Shown: in pieces, positions 24,923-32,518 of the stretch
Layout: each line of letters opens with the position of its first letter
How positions within the stretch are numbered: the first letter of the stretch is position 1
Origin: Actinoplanes sp. NBRC 103695
GTDB taxonomy: Bacteria > Actinomycetota > Actinomycetes > Mycobacteriales > Micromonosporaceae
Assembly: GCF_030269485.1 (NCBI RefSeq)
Contig: NZ_BSTL01000011.1
Span: 1-57,186, forward strand
Direction: 5' to 3'
Length of the DNA stretch: 57,186 nucleotides
Program-made: the position numbers and the translations under genes
Notes under the pieces: model-generated
Database searches by the model: none
Told to the model about the DNA's origin: nothing
What the model saw: the letters and a program-made list of their open reading frames with translations, nothing else

Positions 24923-25393
24923 ATGACGTCGCCGATCGGTGGAAACGTGAGCCGGGAGTACGACGCCGCGAACGTGTCGCCCACCTCCATGTACACCAAC
25001 AAGAGCGGCACGGACGCCGGCACCAAGAAGCTCGGCGACCAGGACACGTTCCTCAAGCTGCTGGTGGCCCAGCTCAAGTACCAGGACCCCAGCAACCCGG
25101 CCGACTCGACGCAGTTCCTCGCGCAGACGGCCCAGTTCACCCAGGTGGAGAAGCTCGGCGAGATCGCCGACATGCTCTCCGCCCAGCAGCTGATCGGCGC
25201 GAGCTCGCTGGTCGGCCGCACGGTCACGTACAAGGGCGCCGACGGCATGGACTACACCGGCGTCGTGACGAAGACCAAGCTCAACGGCGACAGCGGCCCG
25301 ACCCTCACGGTCGGGAACACGGATGTGGAGCTGTCGAAGGTCACGGAAGTCCAGCAAACCTCCGACACCTCCACCACCAAGAAGGAAGTCTGA
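24923..25393 (+). CDS. flgD: Flagellar hook cap protein FlgD
   Basis: FlgD caps the growing hook. The 156-residue product has the hallmark DTFLKLLVAQLKYQDPSNPADSTQFLAQTAQFTQVE and a short C-terminal beta domain (LVGRTVTYKG, PTLTVGNTDVELSKVTEV). It is short for FlgD, lacking most of the large C-terminal domain of enteric forms, as in other Gram-positives. The ATG at 24923 follows AGGGGGA. flgE follows three bases later. Confidence 0.95.
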   Translation: MTSPIGGNVSREYDAANVSPTSMYTNKSGTDAGTKKLGDQDTFLKLLVAQLKYQDPSNPADSTQFLAQTAQFTQVEKLGEIADMLSAQQLIGASSLVGRTVTYKGADGMDYTGVVTKTKLNGDSGPTLTVGNTDVELSKVTEVQQTSDTSTTKKEV

Positions 25394-25396
25394 CCT

Positions 25397-26590
25397 ATGC
25401 TGCGTTCCCTCTTCTCCGGCATCAGCGGTCTCCGCGCGCACCAGCAGATGATGGACGTCACCGGTAACAACATCGCGAACGTCAACACCACCGGTTACAA
25501 GTCCAGCCAGACCGTCTTCCAGGACACGCTGTCGCAGATGGTCAACGCGGCCGGCGCCCCGCAGAACCAGTCCGGTGGCACCAACCCGGCGCAGGCCGGC
25601 CTGGGCGTGCGGCTGGCGAGCATCAACGCCAACTTCAGCCAGGGCGCCGCGCAGACCACCGGCAAGTCGTCGGACATGATGATCCAAGGCGACGGCTTCT
25701 TCGTGGTGAAGAGCGGCGGGGAGTCGCTGTTCACCCGGGCCGGATCCTTCACCTTCGACGCCAACGGCTCGCTGACCACCCCGAGCGGTCAGATCGTGCA
25801 GGGCTGGTCGGCGGACAGCGACGGGATGGTCAACACCTCCGGCACACCGGGAAACATCAAGCTGCCGATCGGCATCAGCCTCAAGCCCGAGATCACCGAG
25901 AACATCACCCTGACCGGCAACTTCTCCAACGAGTCCCTGATCGGCACGAAAAAAGAGATCCCGATCAAGGTGTACGACGCCGCGGGCGCCGCCAACACCA
26001 TGGTGGTGACGTTCGAGAAGACGGCCGCGACGGAGTGGACGGCGTCACTGCCGGACGGCAGCAGCCAGGCGATCACGTTCACCGACGGCAGGGCGGTCGG
26101 CTCGCCGGACCCGGACACCGGCGCGGACTCCGGCAAGTGGCAGATCGGCGACTTCAGCTTCGACATCCACGACCTGACCCAGTTCAGCGGCAACACCGAG
26201 GCCCGGGTGAGTAACTCGGACGGATCCGGGGCGGGCGTGCTGAACTCGTACACGGTGTCGAACACCGGCCAGATCGTCGGTGTCTTCTCCAACGGCCTCA
26301 AGCAGACGCTGGGCACGGTGGCGCTGGCGAACTTCAACAACGTCAACGGTCTGGAGAAGATCGGCGACTCGATGTTCCGCAGCACGGTCAACTCCGGCCT
26401 GGCGCAGGTCGGCTCGGCCGGCACCGCCGGGCTCGGTCTGATCACCAGCGGCGCGCTGGAGATGTCGAACGTCGACCTGGCCCAGGAGTTCACCAACCTG
26501 GTGATCGCCCAGCGCGGCTTCCAGGCCAACAGCCGGATCATCACCACCAGCGACGAGATCCTCCAGGAACTGGTCAACCTGAAGCGCTGA
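25397..26590 (+). CDS. flgE: Flagellar hook protein FlgE
   Basis: Hook subunit. The 397-residue product starts MLRSLFSGISGLRAHQQMMD and has the rod/hook N-terminal motif (VTGNNIANVNTTGYKSSQTVF), the flagellar basal-body middle domain, and the C-terminal motif (ALEMSNVDLAQEFTNLVIAQRGFQANSRIITTSDE). It is the only FlgE/F/G-family protein in the window. The length and the inserted middle domain fit FlgE rather than the shorter rod proteins FlgF/FlgG. Confidence 0.94.
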   Translation: MLRSLFSGISGLRAHQQMMDVTGNNIANVNTTGYKSSQTVFQDTLSQMVNAAGAPQNQSGGTNPAQAGLGVRLASINANFSQGAAQTTGKSSDMMIQGDGFFVVKSGGESLFTRAGSFTFDANGSLTTPSGQIVQGWSADSDGMVNTSGTPGNIKLPIGISLKPEITENITLTGNFSNESLIGTKKEIPIKVYDAAGAANTMVVTFEKTAATEWTASLPDGSSQAITFTDGRAVGSPDPDTGADSGKWQIGDFSFDIHDLTQFSGNTEARVSNSDGSGAGVLNSYTVSNTGQIVGVFSNGLKQTLGTVALANFNNVNGLEKIGDSMFRSTVNSGLAQVGSAGTAGLGLITSGALEMSNVDLAQEFTNLVIAQRGFQANSRIITTSDEILQELVNLKR

Positions 26591-26603
26591 GCTGGCTGGC
26601 TCC

Positions 26604-26641
26604 GCTTCGCTCCGCGGCGATCGCCTTGTAACCGGCGAGTT
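26604..26641 (+). repeat. Copy 2 of duplicated 38-nt intergenic element
   Basis: 35 of 38 bases match 7267-7304. The inner stem TCGCC (26621-26625) with GGCGA (26634-26638) around an 8-nt loop is fully Watson-Crick here. It starts 13 bases after the flgE stop and lies before the terminator at 26738-26780. Confidence 0.8.
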
Positions 26642-26737
26642 TCGGCCGAAAACGACTGCTGCAAACCCCGCGGCGGCCGGTTTAGTCCGCAACTCGCCGG
26701 CGGCAATCGCGGGCGGTCCCGTTGCATCGTGCAAATG

Positions 26738-26780
26738 GCGAGGCGGGGGTGGGCACCATGCCCGCCCCAGCCTCGCTTTT
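26738..26780 (+). terminator. Rho-independent terminator after flgE
   Basis: A 17-bp GC-rich stem (26738-26754 with 26760-26776) with one mismatch and one G-U pair, 5-nt loop, followed by TTTTC. It ends the flgD-flgE transcript and separates it from the flbD-mot-fli operon. Confidence 0.9.
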
Positions 26781-26782
26781 CT

Positions 26783-26836
26783 ACACCCGGATGGCGACTA
26801 ATGCGCGCTCATCGGCAACCGGGCGGGGGCCGATGG
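26783..26836 (+). promoter_or_regulatory. FliA-like promoter region of flbD-motA-fliR operon
   Basis: CTCA (26808-26811), 17 bases, GCCGATGG (26829-26836). Seven bases upstream of the -35 lies a weak direct repeat ACACCCG-gatg-GCGACTA (26783-26800, 10 of 14 fixed positions of the TcrA-box-like pattern). The gap of 7 and spacer of 17 are the same as at flgB. A further GCAACCG (26815-26821) lies in the spacer. Confidence 0.5.
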
Positions 26837-26898
26837 ACAAGTTGACGGGCTACGGATGGCCCACCCAGCCGAAACATGACTGACCAAGGATGGACGTC

Positions 26899-27174
26899 TT
26901 GATCCTCGTAACCCGCATCAACGGTGCCGTGTTCGCACTCAACCCGGACCTGGTCGAGCGTGCCGACTGCACGCCCGACACGGTCATCACGCTGGTCGAC
27001 GGCACCAAGTACGTCATCTCGGAATCCGTGCCCGAGTTCATCGACTCGGTGCGCCACTACCGCGCCTCCCTGATCGCCCAGGCGAGTCGCCTCGAGAGTG
27101 AGCCCGCCACCGCGGTCTCGGACAACGTCGAGCAGGACGCCGTCGTGCTCCCGCTGCACCGGAAGGACCGCTGA
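26899..27174 (+). CDS. flbD: FlbD/SwrD family flagellar protein
   Basis: Small protein of Gram-positive mot/fli operons; in Bacillus the homologue SwrD increases flagellar torque. The 91-residue product has the family core MILVTRINGAVFALNPDLVE, then TPDTVITLVDGTKYVISESVPEFIDSV, with a longer variable C-terminus. I prefer TTG at 26899 because the family starts M-I-x-V-T-R-x-N-G and AAGGA (26886-26890) is eight bases upstream; the ATG at 26890 overlaps that site. The stop overlaps the motA start (TGATG). Confidence 0.88.
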   Translation: MILVTRINGAVFALNPDLVERADCTPDTVITLVDGTKYVISESVPEFIDSVRHYRASLIAQASRLESEPATAVSDNVEQDAVVLPLHRKDR

Positions 27175-27962
27175 TGGATCTCGCCAGCATCATTGGTGTC
27201 GTAGTCGCCGTCGTCATCGTGTTCACCGTCCAGATCCTGGAGGGTGGCAGCCCGGCGTCGATCATCCTGATCCCGTCGATGCTCCTGGTCTTCGGCGGCG
27301 CGTTCATGGCCGCCATGGCCGGCGGTGTGATGAAGGACGCGCTCGGCGTCGGCAAGCTGCTCCAGAAGGCGTTCCTGGCCAAGGTCTCCCCGCCGAACCT
27401 GCTGGTCGACGAGGTCGTCAAGCTGGCCGAGCGGGCCCGGCGCGAGGGCCTGCTGGCCCTCGAGGACGCGGTCAAGACCGTCGAGCACCCGTTCCTCAAG
27501 CGCGGTCTGCAGCTCGCCATCGACGGCACCGACCCCGAGGAACTGCACGACATCCTGCACGCGGAGATCGCCGCGAAGAAGAAGGCCGACAAGGCCGGCA
27601 AGAAGATCTTCGAGAACATGGGCGGCTACGCACCGACCGTCGGCATCATCGGCACGGTCATGGGCCTGGTGCACGTGCTCGAGAACCTCGACAAGCCCGA
27701 GTCGCTGGGCCACTCCATCGCCGCGGCATTCGTCGCCACCCTGTGGGGCGTGCTCTCGGCCAACCTGATCTTCCTGCCGATGGCCGCCCGTCTCGACCGC
27801 CTCTCCGGCATCGAGTCGGACGAGATGGAACTGGTCATCGACGGTGTGCTGGCGATCCAGGCCGGCTCGAACCCGCGCCTGGTGGCGCAGAAGCTCCGTT
27901 CCCTGCTGCCCCCGGACGCCGCTGCGGCGGCCGAGGCCGCATCGACGAAGAAGGCGGCGTGA
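27174..27962 (+). CDS. motA: Flagellar stator protein MotA
   Basis: MotA forms the ion channel with MotB and pushes on FliG. The 262-residue product has four membrane helices (two near 1-50, two near 150-205), the conserved GGYAPTVGIIGTVMGLVHVLENL and AAAFVATLWGVLSANLIFLPMA blocks, and a charged cytoplasmic loop. The start ATG overlaps the flbD stop. The ion (proton or sodium) cannot be decided from sequence alone. Confidence 0.97.
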   Translation: MDLASIIGVVVAVVIVFTVQILEGGSPASIILIPSMLLVFGGAFMAAMAGGVMKDALGVGKLLQKAFLAKVSPPNLLVDEVVKLAERARREGLLALEDAVKTVEHPFLKRGLQLAIDGTDPEELHDILHAEIAAKKKADKAGKKIFENMGGYAPTVGIIGTVMGLVHVLENLDKPESLGHSIAAAFVATLWGVLSANLIFLPMAARLDRLSGIESDEMELVIDGVLAIQAGSNPRLVAQKLRSLLPPDAAAAAEAASTKKAA

Positions 27963-27967
27963 TTTAG

Positions 27968-28957
27968 GTGAGTTCAGGCGGCGGGAGCAAGCGGAAGAAG
28001 GGCGGTCACGAGGAGCACGAGGAGCACGTCAACCACGAGCGCTGGCTCGTGTCCTACGCTGACATGCTCACGCTGCTGTTCGTACTGTTCGTGGTGCTGT
28101 TCTCGATGAGCAGCGTCGACCAGAAGAAGTTCGCCGAGCTGGCGTCCGGCCTGTCCGACGGCTTCGGCGCCCAGAGCGCGGCGTTCAGCGGCTCGGCCGC
28201 GACGCTCGACGGCTCGGGCAACTCGACCTCGGTGGTGCCGATCGACCCGGGCGCGAACCCGGGTGAGGGCGGCTCGGGCACGGCCGAAATGTCGAAGAAG
28301 GACAAGCAGGCGGTCGAGGCCGCGCTGCGGGCCGCCGACCGGTCCAAGGCCTCGAAGGATGCCGAGGCGGCGACCAAGGAGGCCAAGAACCTCAAGGAGG
28401 TCGAGAAGAAGGTGACCGACGCCCTGGTGAAGGCGAAGCTGCAGAACCAGGTCAAGTTCACCATCGACCAGCGCGGCCTGGTGATCACCGTGGTCACCAA
28501 CGACGTGGTCTTCGCCGGCAACCGCGCCGACCTGCAGCCCGGTGGCGCGAAGATCCTCGACACGATCGCGCCGGCGCTCGCCAACCTGCCCAACAGCGTC
28601 GAGGTCGACGGGCACACCAACCAGCTCAAGGCCACGACCACCTACTACCCGAGCGGCTGGGAACTCTCCGCGGCCCGCGCCTCGACCGTGGTGCGTTACC
28701 TGACCGGTCACGGCCTGACCAAGAACCGGATGAGCGCGGTCGGGTTCTCCGACACCAAGCCGCTGATCAACCCGAAGGACCCGAGGTCCGTGACGATGAA
28801 CCGCCGCGTCGACGTCGTGGTCCTCACCCAGCTCACCGCGGAGCAGGCGGCGCTGCTGCCGACCGTCGCCGGTGACGACGCCAAGCTGCACGCCGGCGCT
28901 ACGCACGCCGAGGCTCCTGCCGAAAAGACCACCACGACCACCACCACCCACGACTGA
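27968..28957 (+). CDS. motB: Flagellar stator protein MotB
   Basis: MotB anchors the stator to peptidoglycan. The 329-residue product has a charged N-terminus, a membrane helix with the ion-binding Asp32 in SYADMLTLLFVLFVVLFSM, and an OmpA-like domain (VVFAGNRADLQPGGAKILDTI, VEVDGHTNQ, LSAARASTVVRYLTGHGL, NRRVDVVVL). The linker holds a Lys/Glu-rich helix (about 105-155). The tail is His/Thr-rich. GTG start at 27968, five bases after motA. Confidence 0.97.
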   Translation: MSSGGGSKRKKGGHEEHEEHVNHERWLVSYADMLTLLFVLFVVLFSMSSVDQKKFAELASGLSDGFGAQSAAFSGSAATLDGSGNSTSVVPIDPGANPGEGGSGTAEMSKKDKQAVEAALRAADRSKASKDAEAATKEAKNLKEVEKKVTDALVKAKLQNQVKFTIDQRGLVITVVTNDVVFAGNRADLQPGGAKILDTIAPALANLPNSVEVDGHTNQLKATTTYYPSGWELSAARASTVVRYLTGHGLTKNRMSAVGFSDTKPLINPKDPRSVTMNRRVDVVVLTQLTAEQAALLPTVAGDDAKLHAGATHAEAPAEKTTTTTTTHD

Positions 28958-28974
28958 GCGACAGGGGGACCGAA

Positions 28975-29442
28975 ATGGCTGAGAAAGAAAAGAAAGACGC
29001 CGCCGAGGCGCCGAAGAAGTCCAAGAAGATGCTGATGATCATCATCATCGCCGTGGTCGTCCTGGGCGGCGGTGGTGCGGGCGCGTTCTTCATGTTGAAG
29101 GGCGACAAGGCCGCCGCCGAGCCGGTCGAGCCGGTCAAGGGCGCGGTGGTGACGATGGAGAACGCGATCACGATCAACCTGGCCGACGCCCACTATCTCA
29201 AGCTCGCCTTCACGCTGCAGCTGACCGAGGCCGCCGGCGAAGAGGCCCCGGACATCGCCGAGGCGATCGACCTGGCCATCGACGAGTACACCGGTGTGAA
29301 GATCGCGGAGCTGGAGACCGAGAAGGGCCGGGAGACGAAGAAGGAAGACCTGCTCAAGAAGATCGAGAAGGCTTACCTGAAGGAGGGTGAGGAGGAGTCG
29401 CCCGTGATGGGCCTCTACTTCACCCAGTTCGTGACGCAGTAA
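28975..29442 (+). CDS. fliL: Flagellar basal body-associated protein FliL
   Basis: FliL surrounds the stator and supports motor output. The 155-residue product has a Lys-rich cytoplasmic start, one membrane helix (about 21-41, LMIIIIAVVVLGGGGAGAFF), and the FliL domain (ITINLADAHYLKLAFTLQLTEA, DIAEAIDLAIDEYTG, SPVMGLYFTQFVTQ). ATG after an AGGGGGA site. Between motB and fliM as in other Gram-positives. Confidence 0.95.
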   Translation: MAEKEKKDAAEAPKKSKKMLMIIIIAVVVLGGGGAGAFFMLKGDKAAAEPVEPVKGAVVTMENAITINLADAHYLKLAFTLQLTEAAGEEAPDIAEAIDLAIDEYTGVKIAELETEKGRETKKEDLLKKIEKAYLKEGEEESPVMGLYFTQFVTQ

Positions 29443-29458
29443 CGCAAAGCACGCAGAT

Positions 29459-29488
29459 GGGCAGGCCTGGCAGACGCCGGACCTGCCC
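29459..29488 (+). terminator. Hairpin downstream of fliL
   Basis: GGGCAGG (29459-29465) pairs with CCTGCCC (29482-29488) and, after one mismatch, the stem continues inward with five more pairs around a 4-nt loop. No U run follows. Confidence 0.55.
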
Positions 29489-29490
29489 TC

Positions 29491-29549
29491 TGCCAAGTTC
29501 CAGATTCGCCGCCAGTTCAACGCCTCGAAAGCGAATCTGGAACAAGGCA
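29491..29549. repeat. 17-bp inverted repeat between fliL and fliM
   Basis: TGCC (29491-29494) pairs with GGCA (29546-29549), and after a symmetric AA/AA internal loop GTTCCAGATTCGC (29497-29509) pairs with GCGAATCTGGAAC (29531-29543). The loop is 21 nt. Together with the preceding hairpin it fills the 157-base gap before fliM. Confidence 0.75.
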
Positions 29550-29599
29550 TCTTGCGCAATGCGGCACGGGGTGGGGTGAAATGACGCGATTATGACCAT

Positions 29600-30547
29600 G
29601 TGACCTCCACCGCAGCGCGCCCGCCGGGCAAGATGTCAGGCCGCGGAAGCGGGCCGGTGGCGTACGACTTCCGCCGGCCGATCAAGCTGTCCCGTGAGCA
29701 CGTGCGCACCCTGCAGATCTGCTTCGAGACGTACGCCCGCAGCTGCGGCAACCTGCTGACCACGCGACTGCGCGTGGTCAGCAGCGTCACGCTCGCCTCG
29801 ATCGAGCAGCTGAACTACGACGAGTACGTGAGCTCGCTGGAGAATCCCACCGTCCTCGCGACGGTCTCGATCGATCCTCTGCCCGGCACGGTGCTGATGG
29901 AGATGGCCTCGTCGGCCGCGATGACCGCGATCGACCACATGCTCGGCGGCCCGGGCGGTGCCCAGCCGCAACGCCCGCTGACCGAGGTCGAGATGCCGCT
30001 GCTGCGCGGCCTGCTGGAACGGATGCTGGGCGAGCTCCGGTACGGCTTCGAGACGCTGGTCGACATCTCGCCCAAGTTGCGCGACATCGAGTACAACGCC
30101 CAGTTCCTGCGCGCCCATCAGCCCAGCGACGCGGTGGTCGTCGCGTCGTTCGAAGTGAAGATCGGCACCGAGGAGTGCGTGGCCAGTATCTGCCTGCCGT
30201 TCAACACGATCCTGCCGGTGCTGGAGAAGCAGGAGCACATCGAGCTGACCGCCGCCGAGCGGATGGTCCGGGACACCTCGTCGCGCAATCTGACCGCCGG
30301 GCTTTCCGCGGCGCCGATCGACGTAGCCGTTCGATTCCAGCCCATTCGTATGCGTACGGATGACATCGTGGATCTGCGACCCGGCGACGTCGTGCCGCTG
30401 AGTCATTCGACCAGCCTGCCGCTCGAGGTCACCGTCAACGAGACCGTGTTCGCGCATGCGGTCCCCGGCAACCAGGGTGCGCGGCTCGCCGTCCTGGTCG
30501 TGCCGGCGCCCAAGGAGGCCCCGTCGAGGGAGGTCGGCCGCCGATGA
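29600..30547 (+). CDS. fliM: Flagellar switch protein FliM
   Basis: FliM forms the C-ring and, in most bacteria, receives CheY-P. The 315-residue product has the FliM core from VAYDFRRPIKLSREHVRTLQ, the middle CheC-like domain with GGPGG (AIDHMLGGPGGAQ), and a C-terminal SpoA domain (PIDVAVRFQPIRMRTDDIVDLRPGDVVPL). The N-terminal LSQxEIDALL peptide that binds CheY-P is missing: only about 20 residues, rich in Pro and Gly, precede the core. The GTG at 29600 has a poor ribosome-binding site; ATG at 29633 is an alternative that would shorten this further. Confidence 0.94.
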   Translation: MTSTAARPPGKMSGRGSGPVAYDFRRPIKLSREHVRTLQICFETYARSCGNLLTTRLRVVSSVTLASIEQLNYDEYVSSLENPTVLATVSIDPLPGTVLMEMASSAAMTAIDHMLGGPGGAQPQRPLTEVEMPLLRGLLERMLGELRYGFETLVDISPKLRDIEYNAQFLRAHQPSDAVVVASFEVKIGTEECVASICLPFNTILPVLEKQEHIELTAAERMVRDTSSRNLTAGLSAAPIDVAVRFQPIRMRTDDIVDLRPGDVVPLSHSTSLPLEVTVNETVFAHAVPGNQGARLAVLVVPAPKEAPSREVGRR

Positions 30548-30593
30548 CCACGCCGCCGAAGTCGAAGGAGGTTGGCCGCCGATGACCGCGCCG
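30523..30593. repeat. Tandem duplication of the fliM stop/fliN start region
   Basis: 30523-30555 and 30561-30593 match at 30 of 33 bases, with a 38-bp period. Each copy carries GGAGG, the Val-Gly-Arg-Arg codons and an ATGACC. The first ATG (30544) overlaps the fliM stop but leads only to a 13-codon frame ending at 30585; the second (30582) opens fliN. Confidence 0.85.
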
Positions 30594-31331
30594 ACGATCA
30601 CCGCACCGCAGCTCATGCTGGCCCGGACCGCCGCCGAGGCCGCGCTGGGCGTGTTGCCGACCAGCCGCGAGCTGGTCGCCGGCGAACCCGTCGCGGCCTC
30701 CGCCGACATCCTCACCGACGGCCAGGCGATCACCGCCAGGTTCAGCGGCGCGGCGACCGGCGAGGTGGTCGTGGTCGTCGGTCAGGACCTGGCCGACGCC
30801 CTCAAGGAGAGCCCACTCGGCGAGCTCGACCTGACCGCCGCGGTACGCCCGGCGCTCGAGGCCGCCGCCCGCGCCTTCGGCCCCACCGTGCTCGACCCCG
30901 GCCAGCTGATGGAGCCCGGCGTGGCACTCAGCGCGATCGCCGCCAAGCCGGACGCGGTCGCCGTGCCGCTGCTGGACGCCGGGGTGACCCGGGCCGTGGT
31001 GGCGCTCGCGCTCAGCCCGTGGCCGTCCGACGGCGACAGTGGCGGCGTGGCCCCCCGGACGCCCGGCGCCGCCGCCATCCGGGGCGGCCTGGACATGCTG
31101 CACGACGTCGAGATGGAGGTCTCCGCCGAGCTGGGCCGGACCCGGATGAGCGTCCGCGAGCTCCTGTCCCTCTCGCCCGGCGCGATCGTCGAGCTGGACC
31201 GGGCCGCGGGCAGCCCGGCCGACCTACTGGTCAACGGCCGGTTGATCGCTCGCGGCGAGGTGGTCGTGGTGGACGAGAACTTCGGGATCCGGATCACCGA
31301 GATCGTCTCCCCGGGCACCGAACGGGAGTGA
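30582..31331 (+). CDS. fliN: Flagellar switch protein FliN with extra N-terminal domain (FliY-like)
   Basis: Distal C-ring protein. The 249-residue product ends in a SpoA/FliN domain (about 171-243: DMLHDVEMEVSAELGRTRMS, LSLSPGAIVELDRAAGSPADLLVNGRLIARGEVVVVD). Residues 35-145 form an extra domain whose strand-helix pattern (ITARFSGAATGEVVVVVGQDLADAL, LDLTAAVRPALEAAARAFGP) recalls the CheC-like domain of Bacillus FliY, but without a clear ExxN phosphatase motif. ATG 30582 follows AAGGAGG. Confidence 0.9.
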   Translation: MTAPTITAPQLMLARTAAEAALGVLPTSRELVAGEPVAASADILTDGQAITARFSGAATGEVVVVVGQDLADALKESPLGELDLTAAVRPALEAAARAFGPTVLDPGQLMEPGVALSAIAAKPDAVAVPLLDAGVTRAVVALALSPWPSDGDSGGVAPRTPGAAAIRGGLDMLHDVEMEVSAELGRTRMSVRELLSLSPGAIVELDRAAGSPADLLVNGRLIARGEVVVVDENFGIRITEIVSPGTERE

Positions 31332-31335
31332 CCCC

Positions 31336-31740
31336 TTGTTCGAACTCGCCCTGCGGATCGGCTTCTCGCTCCTGGTCGTCTTCGGCCTGATGTGGGGCCT
31401 GGCCAAGATGGCCCGGCGCCCGCTGGGCGGGCACCGCGGGACGGGAACGCTGTCGGTACTCACCCGGCAGCAGCTGGCCCGGGGCGCCGCGGTCACCGTG
31501 GTCCAGGTGGCCGACAAGGCGCTCATCCTGGGCGTCACCGACCAGCAGGTCAGCCTGCTGGGCGAGACGGAACTGGCGGTCTTCCAGAAGCAGGCGGCCC
31601 ATCCGCACGAGAAGCGGGACGCGCTCGACCTGCCCACGAACACGGTCGCCACGCCGGGGCCGCTGGACGGCTCGGCGCTGTCGCCCAAGACCTGGCGATC
31701 GACCATGGACTTCCTGCGCGACCGGACCACGAGGCGCTGA
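31336..31740 (+). CDS. fliO: Flagellar biosynthesis protein FliO
   Basis: FliO helps assemble the FliP ring of the export gate. The 134-residue product has one N-terminal membrane helix (about 6-24, LRIGFSLLVVFGLMWGLAKM) and the FliO cytoplasmic strand pattern (TLSVLTRQQLARGAAVTVVQVADKALILGVTDQQVSLLGET). TTG start at 31336 with GGGAGTGA upstream. One base before the fliP ATG. Confidence 0.9.
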   Translation: MFELALRIGFSLLVVFGLMWGLAKMARRPLGGHRGTGTLSVLTRQQLARGAAVTVVQVADKALILGVTDQQVSLLGETELAVFQKQAAHPHEKRDALDLPTNTVATPGPLDGSALSPKTWRSTMDFLRDRTTRR

Positions 31741-31741
31741 C

Positions 31742-32518
31742 ATGCGGCGTACCCTGCTGATCTTGATCCTGGGTCTCGGTGTGGGGCTGGTGCTCCTGCC
31801 GGACGTGGCGTGGGCGGCGCCCGCCCCACCGGCGCCACCCTCGGCGCCGAGCATCAACATCGACGTCGGCGGCACCAACCCGGACGGCAGCAAGCCGGCC
31901 ACCTCGCTGGTCATCGTGCTCGGCCTCACGCTGCTCTCGATCGCACCCGCGGGCCTGCTGCTCTGCACGTGTTTCACCAAGGTCTTCATGGTGCTGGGCA
32001 TCACCCGGAACGCGCTCGGGATGACCAGCATGCCGCCCAACCAGGTGCTGGCCGGGCTGGCGCTGTTCATCAGCCTGTTCATCATGTCGCCGACCATCTC
32101 GCAGGTGAACGAACAGGGCGTGCAGCCCTATCTGAAGGGCGACAAGAGTCAGAGCCAGGCGTTCAAGGACGGCGTGGAGCCCCTGCGCGACTTCATGTGG
32201 CGGACCGCCCGCCAGGACGAGGTGGCGCTGCTGGTCAAGGTGTCCGGTCAGGAGCAGCCGAAGAACAAGGACGACGTCGAGCTCACCACCCTGATCCCGG
32301 CCTTCGTGCTCTCCGAGATCCGGGCGGCGTTCATCATCGGCTTCGTCCTCTTCATCCCGTTCCTGATCATCGACATGGTCGTGTCCGCGTCCCTGATGTC
32401 GCTGGGCATGATGATGTTGCCGCCGGTGACCGTGGCGATGCCGTTCAAGCTGTTGCTGTTCGTGCTGGTGAACGGCTGGGGGCTGATCATCACGGCGCTG
32501 GTCGCGAGCTACCAGTGA
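31742..32518 (+). CDS. fliP: Flagellar export gate protein FliP
   Basis: FliP forms the core of the export gate with FliQ and FliR. The 258-residue product has a signal-peptide-like start (about 1-25, cleaved near AWAAPA), then the membrane segments with SIAPAGLLLCTCFTKVFMVLGITRNALGM, LTTLIPAFVLSEIRAAFIIGF and the last helices (MVVSASLMSLGMMMLPPVTVAMPFKLLLFVLVNGW). The stop overlaps the next start as GTGA, and the next gene is fliR, not fliQ. Confidence 0.97.
   Translation: MRRTLLILILGLGVGLVLLPDVAWAAPAPPAPPSAPSINIDVGGTNPDGSKPATSLVIVLGLTLLSIAPAGLLLCTCFTKVFMVLGITRNALGMTSMPPNQVLAGLALFISLFIMSPTISQVNEQGVQPYLKGDKSQSQAFKDGVEPLRDFMWRTARQDEVALLVKVSGQEQPKNKDDVELTTLIPAFVLSEIRAAFIIGFVLFIPFLIIDMVVSASLMSLGMMMLPPVTVAMPFKLLLFVLVNGWGLIITALVASYQ

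Noticed and set aside
30544..30585. 13-codon frame between fliM and fliN as a gene
   Set aside because: It comes from a tandem duplication of the junction and is more likely a decoy start than a functional peptide.
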